A stretch of 64,000 nt of DNA from Owenia fusiformis (Eukaryota; Annelida; Polychaeta; Sabellida; Oweniidae), in assembly GCA_903813345.2 (NCBI GenBank), contig CAIIXF020000008.1, positions 5,281,341-5,345,340 of the forward strand, read 5' to 3'. How positions within the stretch are numbered: the first letter of the stretch is position 1; every line of letters starts with the position of its first letter. Positions 34,761 through 44,837 of the stretch are shown here, one piece after another. The notes under the pieces are model-generated. The model saw only the letters and a list, made by a program, of their open reading frames with translations. It was not told where the DNA came from and searched no databases. A program made the position numbers and the translations under genes.

Positions 34761-36283
34761 TTTAGGTTTAAAGTTTTTTATTATCATTTAAACAAAACAA
34801 ATTACAAACACAGCAAGGGCCGAAGCAATGCATTATTGGCCCTGGTAGTCAAGAATTTATATAATGTAAAGTGAAGTTGCAATGAGATTTAAGGATCAAC
34901 TCGGTAATGCAGAACAGTATATAAAAATAAAAGCTTACTCATTTAAAATAGTAACAATTAGCTATTTCAACAGTTTTCTGATTTGTCAGATACGATAATG
35001 AGCAATCACCGTATAACAAATAATTTACCCTGTCTTGCTGTCTGAGTTGACCAAACACGGTTAAATCAAAGGATGGCAGTTCCCCAAGTTCTTCCAAAAA
35101 CAAGTTTCGCTGAACAATGAATAGAGGGCAGTGTAATAATAGGTGCATTGTAGACTGTGATCTAAAGCCACAATTACAACTTGGGGGTATCAATGTTTCT
35201 AAAATTATGTGTGAATAAATGCTGCCTAAAAATAAAGTCACATCGAGTCTTATTCAAAGTTGATTCTGTCTTCCTATCAAGATGCAATTTTGGAGTAGGT
35301 AGCTTTATTTTAGAATTTTGAATATGTTTCCTCAGGTTAAACTTAAAACAATTTCTAGATTGGATAGCTTTCAAATCACCAGGCAGTTTCTCCCATGCTG
35401 TTATACAAGATATCACTGTACCCTTTCTAATCTTGGCCTTACAGTGAGCTGGTATTCTGAAAGATCTGACTCTGCGTAACCGATTTCCATTATTCATTAC
35501 ATTATGATTTCTATATAAAGAAAAGGCCTGGTTTACATAGGAAGGCATTTTGTTGTTATTTATGACGTCATAAGTAAACAATAGTTTCTTTTCATCCCTC
35601 CTGGCCCCTAGGGACCTCCAACCTAAGCATGAGGTGACTTTGGTTGCATTTGTACCTTGGGTACATCCACTGACAATCAATGCTGCCCTATACTGAATAC
35701 TATCCAATTTAGAAAGTAAATTTAAGTTTGCACAATCAAAAATGATATTCCCATATTCTAAGTGAGGTAGTATAAATGCCATATAAATCTTCTCTAGATG
35801 TTGTGATCTTAAGTTATGTTTTAGTGCCATAAGTGGGTTCAACATCCTGTTACATTTAACAATTATACTGTTAATGTGTTCTTCAAAGTTTAAAGCCTTG
35901 TCTAAAATAAGTACAAGATGTTTGTGACTATTGGTGAAAGGGATAGAGTCACCATTTAACACAATAGGAATTTGAGCAATTGGAGTTCTAGTTTTGGACT
36001 GGAAAAACACTTCCTTACTTTTACTTGTCTTAAATTTTAATTTCCAAGTCTTTGACCAGATCTCTATTCTATTAACATCGCTTTGGAGTTTTAGATAAGT
36101 TTCATGAACTGAGTCCTCCTTTTTGACAGGTAGAAAAATTGAGCTATCATCAGCATAAAGGTACAGCGTGCTATTTAAAACTGCATCGGCTAGGTCATTG
36201 ATATAAAGTAAGAAAAACAGGGGACCTAATATTGACCCTTGAGGAACCCCACAATTTATTACTCCTTTGTCAAACCCCCCTAA
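34761..36283 (-). mobile_element. 5'-truncated LINE with 9-bp target duplication
   Basis: ATTTTTGTT stands on both sides (34752-34760 and 36284-36292) and matches the empty site in the neighbouring element copy. The insertion keeps only the 3' part of a LINE on the minus strand: RT from just before block B to the C-terminus, then a 3' UTR. Near the 3' end AGGGCC and GGCCCT (34815-34845) can pair as a hairpin ahead of the A/T-rich tail. Confidence 0.8.
34939..36283 (-). pseudogene. LINE reverse transcriptase C-terminal half
   Basis: Minus-strand reading gives GVPQGSILGPLFFLLYINDL (RT block B) and LYLYADDSSIF (catalytic YADD). A thumb region follows with QIPIVLNGDSIPF and ILPHLEYGNIIFD. After a frameshift near 35200-35240 comes the Cys/His tail CNCGFRSQSTMHLLLHCPLF. 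The first 26 residues of the open frame (before 36283) come from the host transposon and are not LINE sequence. The type resembles Jockey/CR1-like RTs. It lacks the endonuclease and block A, so it is inactive. Confidence 0.85.
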
Positions 36284-37052
36284 ATTTTTGTTAATTCGTT
36301 CATAAGCAGTTTTTGATTCGTTCATCTCGTCTTTATTCCGTCTGCAGTACGTCGGTATCAAGTTTAGATCGGGTTAAATTGTTCGTTCGTCTTGTCTACA
36401 CAACGTATTCAAGCAGTTCAATTACGTCCTTAATCAGTTTAAACCAGTTGACAATTAGTTTTACCTCGTTCACCATACGTCCTAATATGTTACTGAATGT
36501 TACTGAGAACCTACTGTGAACCATTATAAACGGGAAGGACGTTACTCGATCGAGTTGGGTTTGTCAACGAACAGAATGAACGAGCTACAAACGGACTTGA
36601 TTGGGGTACTCACGGCTGCAATTTACGCCTGACTACACAACGTCGTCACTTCCGTTTGTAGTGTGTCCCCAGTGCGTCCAGGTCGTCTTAAGTACGTTGT
36701 CACTCGTTCTGATTGCAGAACGTGACGATCACCAGAAAATTTTAATCATGCTCTAAGTTCTGGAGGACCTACTTTTTTCATGAAGTTTGTAAACAGATCC
36801 CAAACGGTTCTTAGTGGGTTCTTAGTCCGTCAAATCCGTTCGTGCACAGTTGAGCCCGTTTTCGAGAATGTAATGAGAACTAGTTTAGTGTGATAGTAGG
36901 GCTACCTACTAAACTGCTTCAACCTTCTGATAAATGTCGTAGCCTTTACCTTATGTAATATACTGTTTCACTGGTCTGCCATATAATAAGGTAAGTTATC
37001 GGTCATTCTTCGATGCATTCAGTAAATACATATTCCACGATATAATTCGGAA

Positions 37053-38019
37053 TTAAAGGCCCCATATAAGTTTTACGTTGTAATTTTGTCCACTGTTATC
37101 AAACGGTAGTGTGTGCAACTTTTCAAATAAATTCAAAAAATGATTTTGCAGGACTTTGTTCGAAAAATCGTGAATTTATTTGAAAAAGTCTAGTTGTCAC
37201 GTACATACATTGTAAAGCAATAATTCACACAAACGCACGTACTTAATTTATTAATAAAGAACACTATATTTTGTGTTAAAAAATTAGAAAATTGGTTGGA
37301 AAATAAGCAAGTTATTAACACTTAAGCGCAGAAAAGTGATTCAGAGAAAGTTTTTGGTTTAAATTTTAGTTCTCATTAAATCCAATGTTACATGAATATT
37401 CAAAACATGATAAAAACTTATTTTTGACCTGAACAGACCAATAATATTGCTTTATTTTGAGAGTTTAGCATATTTAGACCTGGTTGGCATCACAGCGTAT
37501 CGTCGTGACATAAAAAAAACTAAAAAATGCTTTATAAATTTAAAGAAGCATAAAATCATAGATTGAATGGTTGAAACAATTTTAACCTTTGCCTGATTTA
37601 TCCAATGGAGTAGAGGAAATAGTTTGTTGTACATTGATTAGTGTTGTGTTTGACGATCTCAAAATCCTAATTTGTTTCTAAAATGGCAAATGGCGGAAAA
37701 ACAATTTTTTTTTAAATTATAAAATTTATTTATTTTTATTTAGACATATGCTTTTAGAACAGCAGCGCCCTAACATTTAAATGCTAGGTGGGTCTACATA
37801 TATAAGATCACATACTATTAAACATTTAACAGAAATTGCTAAAACCATATACAGTTCTTGGTTTAAAAATTTAAAAAGTTTTGAAAACACATAAAATGAA
37901 TACTAGTAACCTTTTTTCCACAGTCACATTTTCTTAAAAAAATGTCTTAATAAGTTTTTCATGAAAAGTAATATTTGGATGATTAGACTATATTTTTAAA
38001 CTGTGCATTGGGCCTTTAA
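37053..38019. mobile_element. TTAA-bounded element with AGGCCC ends
   Basis: The left end reads TTAAAGGCCCCAT (37053-37065) and the right end ATTGGGCCTTTAA (38007-38019). TTAA is thus duplicated at both edges, as in piggyBac-like elements. The inverted repeat is short. The interior is AT-rich with no supported gene but contains a LINE 3' end at about 37711-37880. Confidence 0.5.
37711..37880 (-). mobile_element. Probable LINE 3' end
   Basis: On the minus strand a hairpin (CTAGCATTTAAATGTTAG around 37770-37790) precedes an A-rich AAATAAATAAA-type tail. This is the same layout as the 3' ends of the three LINEs in this window. No coding part is left. It could instead be a SINE tail. Confidence 0.35.
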
Positions 38020-38614
38020 TGTTAATAAATGGAGATGGTAATAAGTTCAAAAGGATTCACCTGCGGCACAGATGGGCCATTATCAATATTAGAAAGCATA
38101 CAGTACATCATAATATAATTTCATACGAGGGTATATCCAAAAATATAAAATTCGCTTGGATCTATTTTCAATATATTTACCTGCAATTTATACAAATATA
38201 AAAATGTGCTAATTTATTTTTTATTTTATTTTCACTACTACTAGAGTTTCTGGCCAATAACTTGACTAGAAATCATAACATGTGGACCAGCGTTTTCTAA
38301 TGGAAAATTCTGGGCTTGAGAAAAATAGATTGAAATGCGCGAAATTTTTATGAGAATAGTTCATCGGTTGAAACTGAAGGAAAAACTTTCGTCTGAAATT
38401 GAAATCACCAGGTTTGCCATTTTTTAGTTCGGCGTGGTTGTTGGCACTCGTATCAATTGTTCCTGTCAACAGATATAGTTCTGTGGTTATGCTGTTTCAA
38501 CATATTTTGGCCCTTGATTGTTAGCAATACTTGATTGCCCATGGCGACAAAGCGACTTAAGAAAATGTGACTTGTCGCATTATCATAGCATTAATTCAAG
38601 GAGGAGTAGTAGTG
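38020..38614. other. Gene-free stretch
   Basis: AT-rich sequence with no supported exon, RNA or repeat boundary. Short frames on both strands overlap each other. Confidence 0.35.
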
Positions 38615-38622
38615 TATTTGGG

Positions 38623-39168
38623 TTATCGCATCCTACGACCCCTTTAGATTGTGGTCGTAGGCCCGTTTCATTCGTAAGCCTGTCTTTCTACAATGTCGGA
38701 GAATGAACTACGCATTGCGCTATTAAATGACCTACCTCGATACATTCTAGAGTATTTTAAACTTCTTTTTATGTTGTTAGATCGCCAATTGTATGGGTTT
38801 ATCGTCAGAACGAAGAGATTTTAGTTTTTACATCGGAAATATCTCAGCAATTTTCAAAATGTCGGAAGGGGAATTCCCCAGGGATTTCCCTTATGACTGG
38901 TGCATGCCGGGAACTGAATGGAGGAATTTGACGGTTGAACCTACACGCAAATATTGCTATCAAAAACGAAAATATCTCCGTTCTGCCGATAAACCCATAC
39001 AATTTGCGATTCAACTATATGAAAAGAATTCTAAAATACTCAGGAATGTATCGAGGTAGGTCATTTATGTGTGCAATGCATAGTTCATTCTCCGACATTG
39101 TAGAAACACAGGCTTACTAATGAATCGGGCCTACGACCACAATCTAAAGGGGTCGTAGGATGCGATAA
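38623..39168. mobile_element. Palindromic hAT-like MITE with 8-bp target duplication
   Basis: TATTTGGG is duplicated (38615-38622 and 39169-39176). The element starts TTATCGCATCC and ends GGATGCGATAA. Arms of about 190 bp mirror each other, including CTACGACCCCTTTAGATTGTGG and ATTGTATGGGTTTATCG segments. The loop is about 140 bp. An 8-bp duplication fits hAT. The 88-codon frame inside (38793-39059) crosses the palindrome and is not a supported gene. Confidence 0.75.
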
Positions 39169-39506
39169 TATTTGGGTCGTTTAATAAGTGCACCAATATA
39201 TCTACACTCCATTGAGTGAGATAGGACAAAATATTAATAAGACTTAAGGCGATTGATATGACTGATGCAGAAGCATTTCCTTTTTAAACGAAAGGTATGG
39301 ACAAGGTGCGTTTGAAATATGCCATCTCAATAAACGCCTATCGGCCTGAAGAACAATATTTCCCTCTTTAAAAAGGTCCATGGTCGTTATTTTAATTCTT
39401 TCAAATAAACGCCCATCGGTCAAGTCAAGTAACTTAGTCAACATTCGATATTCGTATGTTCATCAATATTTATTGGCTAAGAATGGTGCCACAATTGAAG
39501 TAAACC

Positions 39507-41987
39507 AGTAGTAGGAATTTTGGTCCCATCAGCTCAGGCTGATCACGGCTGATCATCTAAAACCGGAAGTCAGCCATTTTGACAGGAAGTCAGCCATTTA
39601 ACCGGAAGTCAGCCCGGAAGTCAGCCATTTAACCGGAAGTCGGCCATTTTGAAGCTCTCTGACAGGAAGTCAGCCATTTTGAATTCTGTCTGGGCAAGAA
39701 GGTGACATCATAGCGGAAGTGAGGCATCTTTGAGTCGGTCTGGGCAGGTTTTAAAACGGAAGTTAGCCATCTTTTATTCGGTCTGGGCAGGTTAATGATT
39801 TCATAGAGGAAGTTCAGCCATTTTAACTTTGCCTGGGCAAGTGGATGACATCATCATAGCAGGAAACGTGAAAGTAGCCATATTGATGAAAAGTCAGCCA
39901 TTTTGACAGGAAGTCAGCCATTTTGACCGGAAGTCAGCCCGGAAGTCAGCCATTTAACCGGAAGTCGGCCATTTTGAAGCTTTCTGACAGGAAGTCAGCT
40001 ATTTTGAATTCTGTCTGGGCAAAGGGTGACATCATAGCGGAAGTGAGGCATCTTTTAGTCGACCTGGCCAGGTTTTAAAGCGGAAGTTAGCCATCTTTTA
40101 TTCAGTCTGGGCAGGTTCATGATTTCATAGAGGAAGTTGAGCCATTTTAACTTTGCCTGGGCAAGTGGATCATATTTTTGGCAGGAAACGTAAATGTAGC
40201 CATATTGATAGCCTTATATCATATGAATAAGGATTACGATGGCATTGGTCTCACTCGAATCATGAATACATTATGCAAGATCACATGAGATATACATGTT
40301 AAAGATCAATAAGATTACGCTTAACCCATATGATGACAAGAGGTATGTGCTAGATGATGGGATCAGGACTTTGGCACATGGTCATTATAAGATAAGCAAG
40401 TAAGTACATATCGAAACTTACACCCTCTTTAAATATCCTTCAGTCTCCTCCCTACCTCCTTCCACCTCCAACCAACTCCTCCTTACCTCCTCCCGCCTCC
40501 TCCTACCTCCTCCCACATCCTCCCTACCTCCTCCTGCCTCCTCCCACATCCTCCCTACCTCCTCCTTACCTCCTCCTTACCTCCTCCCACCTCCTCCCTA
40601 CCTCTTCCCTCTTCCTCTCACATCCTTGATAATTGAAAATATAAACAGGCATTGATGACATTATAAACTATTGTATAATTAAGTATGGGGAGGAGGTCTG
40701 GAGGATAGAGAAGAGAAAAGAGGAGGTTGGGAGGAGTTAAGGATGAGGTAGGGAGGTGGGAGGGAGGATGTGGGAGGAAGCGAGAGGAGGTAGGGAGGAG
40801 GTGGGAGGAGGTAAGGAGGTAGGGAGGAGGAAAGGAGGAGATAGGAAGGATGTGAGAGGAAGAGGGAGGAGGTAGGGAGGAGGTGGGAGGAGGTAAGCAG
40901 GAGGTAAGGAGGAGGTAGGGAGGATGTGGGAGGAGGTAGGGAGGATGTGGGAGGAGGCGGGAGGAGGTAGGGAGGATGTGGGAGGAGGTAGGAGGAGGCG
41001 GGAGGAGGTAAGGAGGAGTTGGTTGGAGGTGGAAGGAGGTAGGGAGGAGACTGAAGGATATTTAAAGAGGGTGTAAGTTTCGATATGTACTTACTTGCTT
41101 ATCTTATAATGACCATGTGCCAAAGTCCTGATCCCATCATCTAGCACATACCTCTTGTCATCATATGGGTTAAGCGTAATCTTATTGATCTTTAACATGT
41201 ATATCTCATGTGATCTTGCATAATGTATTCATGATTCGAGTGAGACCAATGCCATCGTAATCCTTATTCATATGATATAAGGCTATCAATATGGCTACAT
41301 TTACGTTTCCTGCCAAAAATATGATCCACTTGCCCAGGCAAAGTTAAAATGGCTCAACTTCCTCTATGAAATCATGAACCTGCCCAGACTGAATAAAAGA
41401 TGGCTAACTTCCGCTTTAAAACCTGGCCAGGTCGACTAAAAGATGCCTCACTTCCGCTATGATGTCACCCTTTGCCCAGACAGAATTCAAAATGGCTGAC
41501 TTCCTGTCAGAAAGCTTCAAAATGGCCGACTTCCGGTTAAATGGCTGACTTCCGGGCTGACTTCCGGTCAAAATGGCTGACTTCCTGTCAAAATGGCTGA
41601 CTTTTCATCAATATGGCTACTTTCACGTTTCCTGCTATGATGATGTCATCCACTTGCCCAGGCAAAGTTAAAATGGCTGAACTTCCTCTATGAAATCATT
41701 AATCTGCCCAGACCGAATAAAAGATGGCTAACTTCCGTTTTAAAACCTGCCCAGACCGACTCAAAGATGCCTCACTTCCGCTATGATGTCACCTTCTTGC
41801 CCAGACAGAATTCAAAATGGCTGACTTCCTGTCAGAGAGCTTCAAAATGGCCGACTTCCGGTTAAATGGCTGACTTCCGGGCTGACTTCCGGTTAAATGG
41901 CTGACTTCCTGTCAAAATGGCTGACTTTCGGTTTTAGATGATCAGCCGTGATCAGCCTGAGCTGATGGGACCAAAATTCCTACTACT
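39507..41987. mobile_element. 2.5-kb foldback element with ETS/YY1-like repeat units and polypurine core
   Basis: The element starts AGTAGTAGGAATTTTGG and ends with its complement. TAAACC is duplicated outside (39501-39506 and 41988-41993). Each arm is over 1.1 kb and near-identical to the other. From the tip inward an arm holds two tandem units of about 330 bp, built from variants of CCGGAAGTCAGCCATTTTG. Unique DNA (40210-40430) follows, and then a pyrimidine-rich CCTCCTCC tract (40440-40625) on the left arm or its purine-rich complement (40845-41050) on the right. The loop is about 220 bp. No protein is encoded. Such structures are called foldback elements; the mobilising transposase is unknown. 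Confidence 0.85.
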
Positions 41988-41993
41988 TAAACC

Positions 41994-43130
41994 TCTGGTT
42001 AATTATTTTCAATAAACCTATCAGCAAATGTGTAGATGATAATTTTGATGGTGTGTTACATATTGGTGAAGCAATCTTGGAGATATGGCCTAAATTTCTG
42101 AATTTCCACTATGTTCCTGTATACCCCTACTTCAAAAGATGTATGTTATTTGTCATTTTTCATTATGAACCAACCATACATGTATTTTTTCTTGTTTACA
42201 TACAGAATGAACTTTCTGTTTTCGAATATTGTAAGATGGAACTGCAATTATTTTTTCATGATATGGAGCAAACAAATGCGTGTCAATTTACACTGTTATA
42301 TCCTACATAAGCCAAATATGATAGTCACGGATTGGTATTTAAGTCACACGTTGATGCATACATCATGTGTGTACATTAACTGTCGAATACATGCCGACTT
42401 ACATTTATATAAATATCCACAGTTAACTCAAATCATCAATTTTCAAAACGGTTTATCATATAACCTGGTGAGTTTAATGTTTCATTTTAATTTATAATAA
42501 TTATGGGATCGGATTTGAGTATGATATTAGTCGAGGCTTAAACAAAGCAATGAAATTGCATGAAACCTTTTGTGAAAATTCGAACGATTTTTCAAGAATC
42601 CTCCTTCAAAGTGTTACCAAAGTGCTCCCCGGAAGTGGAAATTCGTCTTGTGCAATCAAAATAATAGCGGGTGGTTTGTATTTTTGTTTGAGTTAATAGC
42701 TTACATCTATAAATTTAAAAACATATCGCCTCATTGAATATTGTGCAAAAACAGGAGTTGACACGCTTACATTTGGAATTGAAATTTCCTACATAAGTGT
42801 CGACTCGTGTTTAAAAGTATTGAAAACAAGGTTGAACATAACACATTGACCCAGGTACTGTCTATTTAGGGGGGCCATTTAGCATGGGATTACTAAGGGA
42901 AATATTATTAATGACTTAAATCGTTAAGTTGTATTCCAAGAAACTTATCAATTTAGAAATGCAAAATGTTCAATTGTGTTTTTCAATTATAAAAAATGGC
43001 ACCTGTAGAGAACAACGTTTACAAAATTATTTAAAACGGAGATATTTACTTCTGTAACATTCGTTGGCATGTGTCAGGCAGTAAATAAGAAGAATATGCT
43101 TTTGATTCTATATCTTGTTCTCAAATGAAT
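41994..43130. other. Gene-free stretch
   Basis: AT-rich DNA. Two overlapping + strand frames (42053-42497) are rich in Tyr, Phe and Cys from base composition and show no domain. I see no repeat ends. Confidence 0.35.
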
Positions 43131-43429
43131 TTGTTAAGGAGCGGTATATCTTAACGTACTGTCGCACACCAGACTCCCGCCGAGTACCCATACTCCCTCG
43201 GAGAAGGTCTGGAGGCGATGTTAATGGATTCGGAGGTGTTTCTCACGGGCCCCGAGCTGGTTTGGTGCTTCGACTGTCACTGAGCTAGGAGATGGAAAAC
43301 ACAATGTACACAACAATCAATTACGGGATTGTAACAATCTATCCAACACTATAGTAATCACAATTTTCAAAGTGTCCTTTCATAATGCCTTTATGGCCAA
43401 TAACTCAAATACAATGGCTCTATATAATC

Positions 43430-44580
43430 TGAGAGTCAACACTCTGGCTCTGAGTTGTCTGTGTCTGCTCTCTACTCTGCTTGTCTTCTGCTCTCTGCTA
43501 TACTCTGTCCTCTGCTCTGCAGCTTGGTTGAAGTAACGTCTGCTCTGGAGTCACTTTGTCTCTATGGGAAGTATGGGATCCACCCTATACTCTAGGAGTA
43601 ATCTCTGCTCCAGGAGGATCAATACTCAAGTACACTCGGGAGTCGCCTCTTCTCAGGAGTACCTCAATGGAGGAGTGCTAGCTCAGGAATGTCGATCAAA
43701 TAATGAGATTAGACCTGAGCTTTGCCTTCTCCTGGAAGTTTCCACTGCTTCTCTCGGAGTCTTCTCAACTCGGATACACTAAGGCTCCAGAAATCGTCTG
43801 ATCTCACGAATAATCTCTACTCAGCTTCTGCACGAAGAGAGCTTTCCCTCTTCAGCTATCTCGTCTCTCAAAAAAGGTCCTGGCACCAGAAGTAACCTCT
43901 GCTTCGGAAGTCACCTCCTCACGGGAGTAATCACCTTAAAACTCTACTCAAAGAGTGCTCTCACTTTATGAGCTCCACTGTCTCTTAGAAGGGGTCCAGG
44001 CTCCTGGATTAACCTCTGCTCTTGGAGTCGCCACTTCTCAGGAGAAACCTCTGCTCTTGAACGAATTCCACTCACTGGGAGTACCTCAGTCCTGGGAATC
44101 GCCTTGTCTCAGGAGTAACCTCTGCTCTTGAACGAGATCCACACACTGGGAGTACCTTCAGCTCCGAGAATCGCCTCGTTTCAGGAGTAACCTCTGCTCT
44201 AACAGTGCTCTCACTCAATGAGCTACACTGTCTCTTGGAAGGGGTCCAGGCTCCAAAGAGTAATCTCTGCTCTCGGAGTCACCACTTCGCAGGAGCAACC
44301 TCACTACAACTTCTGTAGAGAAATAACAACTCTAGAATGTCGATCAAATGATAAGATTAGACAGAGCTGTTATCTCACGTCCTTGGAGCACCTCAGTTCC
44401 GGTAATGTAACCCTGGCTCCGATGAGAGTAAACCTTCCTCAGTATGCGACCCTGGGTGAGAGTCAGATCGCCTTGACAAATTATGAGCATTAATATCTTG
44501 GAGGGGTAATGACTCGGAGTCACCAATACTCAGAGCAGAATGACTCACGAATATCGATCAAAGAAATGAGATTAGACAGA
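43430..44580. repeat. Higher-order CTCTGCTC/GGAGT repeat block
   Basis: The + strand is built from loosely tandem units with the words GGAGTAACCTCTGCTCTTGAA, CACTGGGAGTACCT, CAGGAGTAACC and GGGTCCAGGCTCC. A longer module of about 280 bp recurs (compare 43950-44040 with 44210-44295). AATGTCGATCAAA recurs near 43688 and 44336, with a close variant near 44550. GC content is higher than in the surroundings. The block could be internal sequence of another non-autonomous retroelement. No coding potential is supported. Confidence 0.55.
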
Positions 44581-44837
44581 GCCAAATCTACTCAGAGAAT
44601 CTAAAGCTCAAAATATGCAACTTCTCAAAATGACGTCACTTCCTTCAAAAACAAAGATGACCAACCGCTGGGATTGTGGTAACAACAAAGCAAGATGGCG
44701 AACAGTTAATTACCCATTATTTGCCAACCTCAATCAAGAAAATGGCTAACTCACCAAAACACTGGCTGTTGTATTTTCTCCTACAGTCGCAACGAATACA
44801 ATCTGCATCTAACGATTACTGCATCTAATCCAATATA

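Larger units (their letters stand above)
34376..36896. mobile_element. CTATCACACCAAACTAG element, copy B, with LINE insertion
   Basis: This copy aligns with 33564-34361 from its left end (AATCGCACCAAACTAG) through words such as GTGCAACGTCGTATAACGCG. It ends AACTAGTTTAGTGTGATAG. It is interrupted at 34761-36283 by a truncated LINE; the other copy shows the uninterrupted site (ATTTTTGCTAACTCGTTC). The two elements stand head to tail, so they may be a tandem duplication. Confidence 0.6.

Noticed and set aside
36284-36361. N-terminal extension of the truncated LINE RT frame
   Set aside because: The first 26 residues lie outside the LINE target duplication and come from the surrounding DNA transposon.
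38793-39059. 88-codon frame with several Trp and Tyr
   Set aside because: It crosses the centre of a palindromic MITE and its ends are complements of each other, so it is a by-product of the palindrome.
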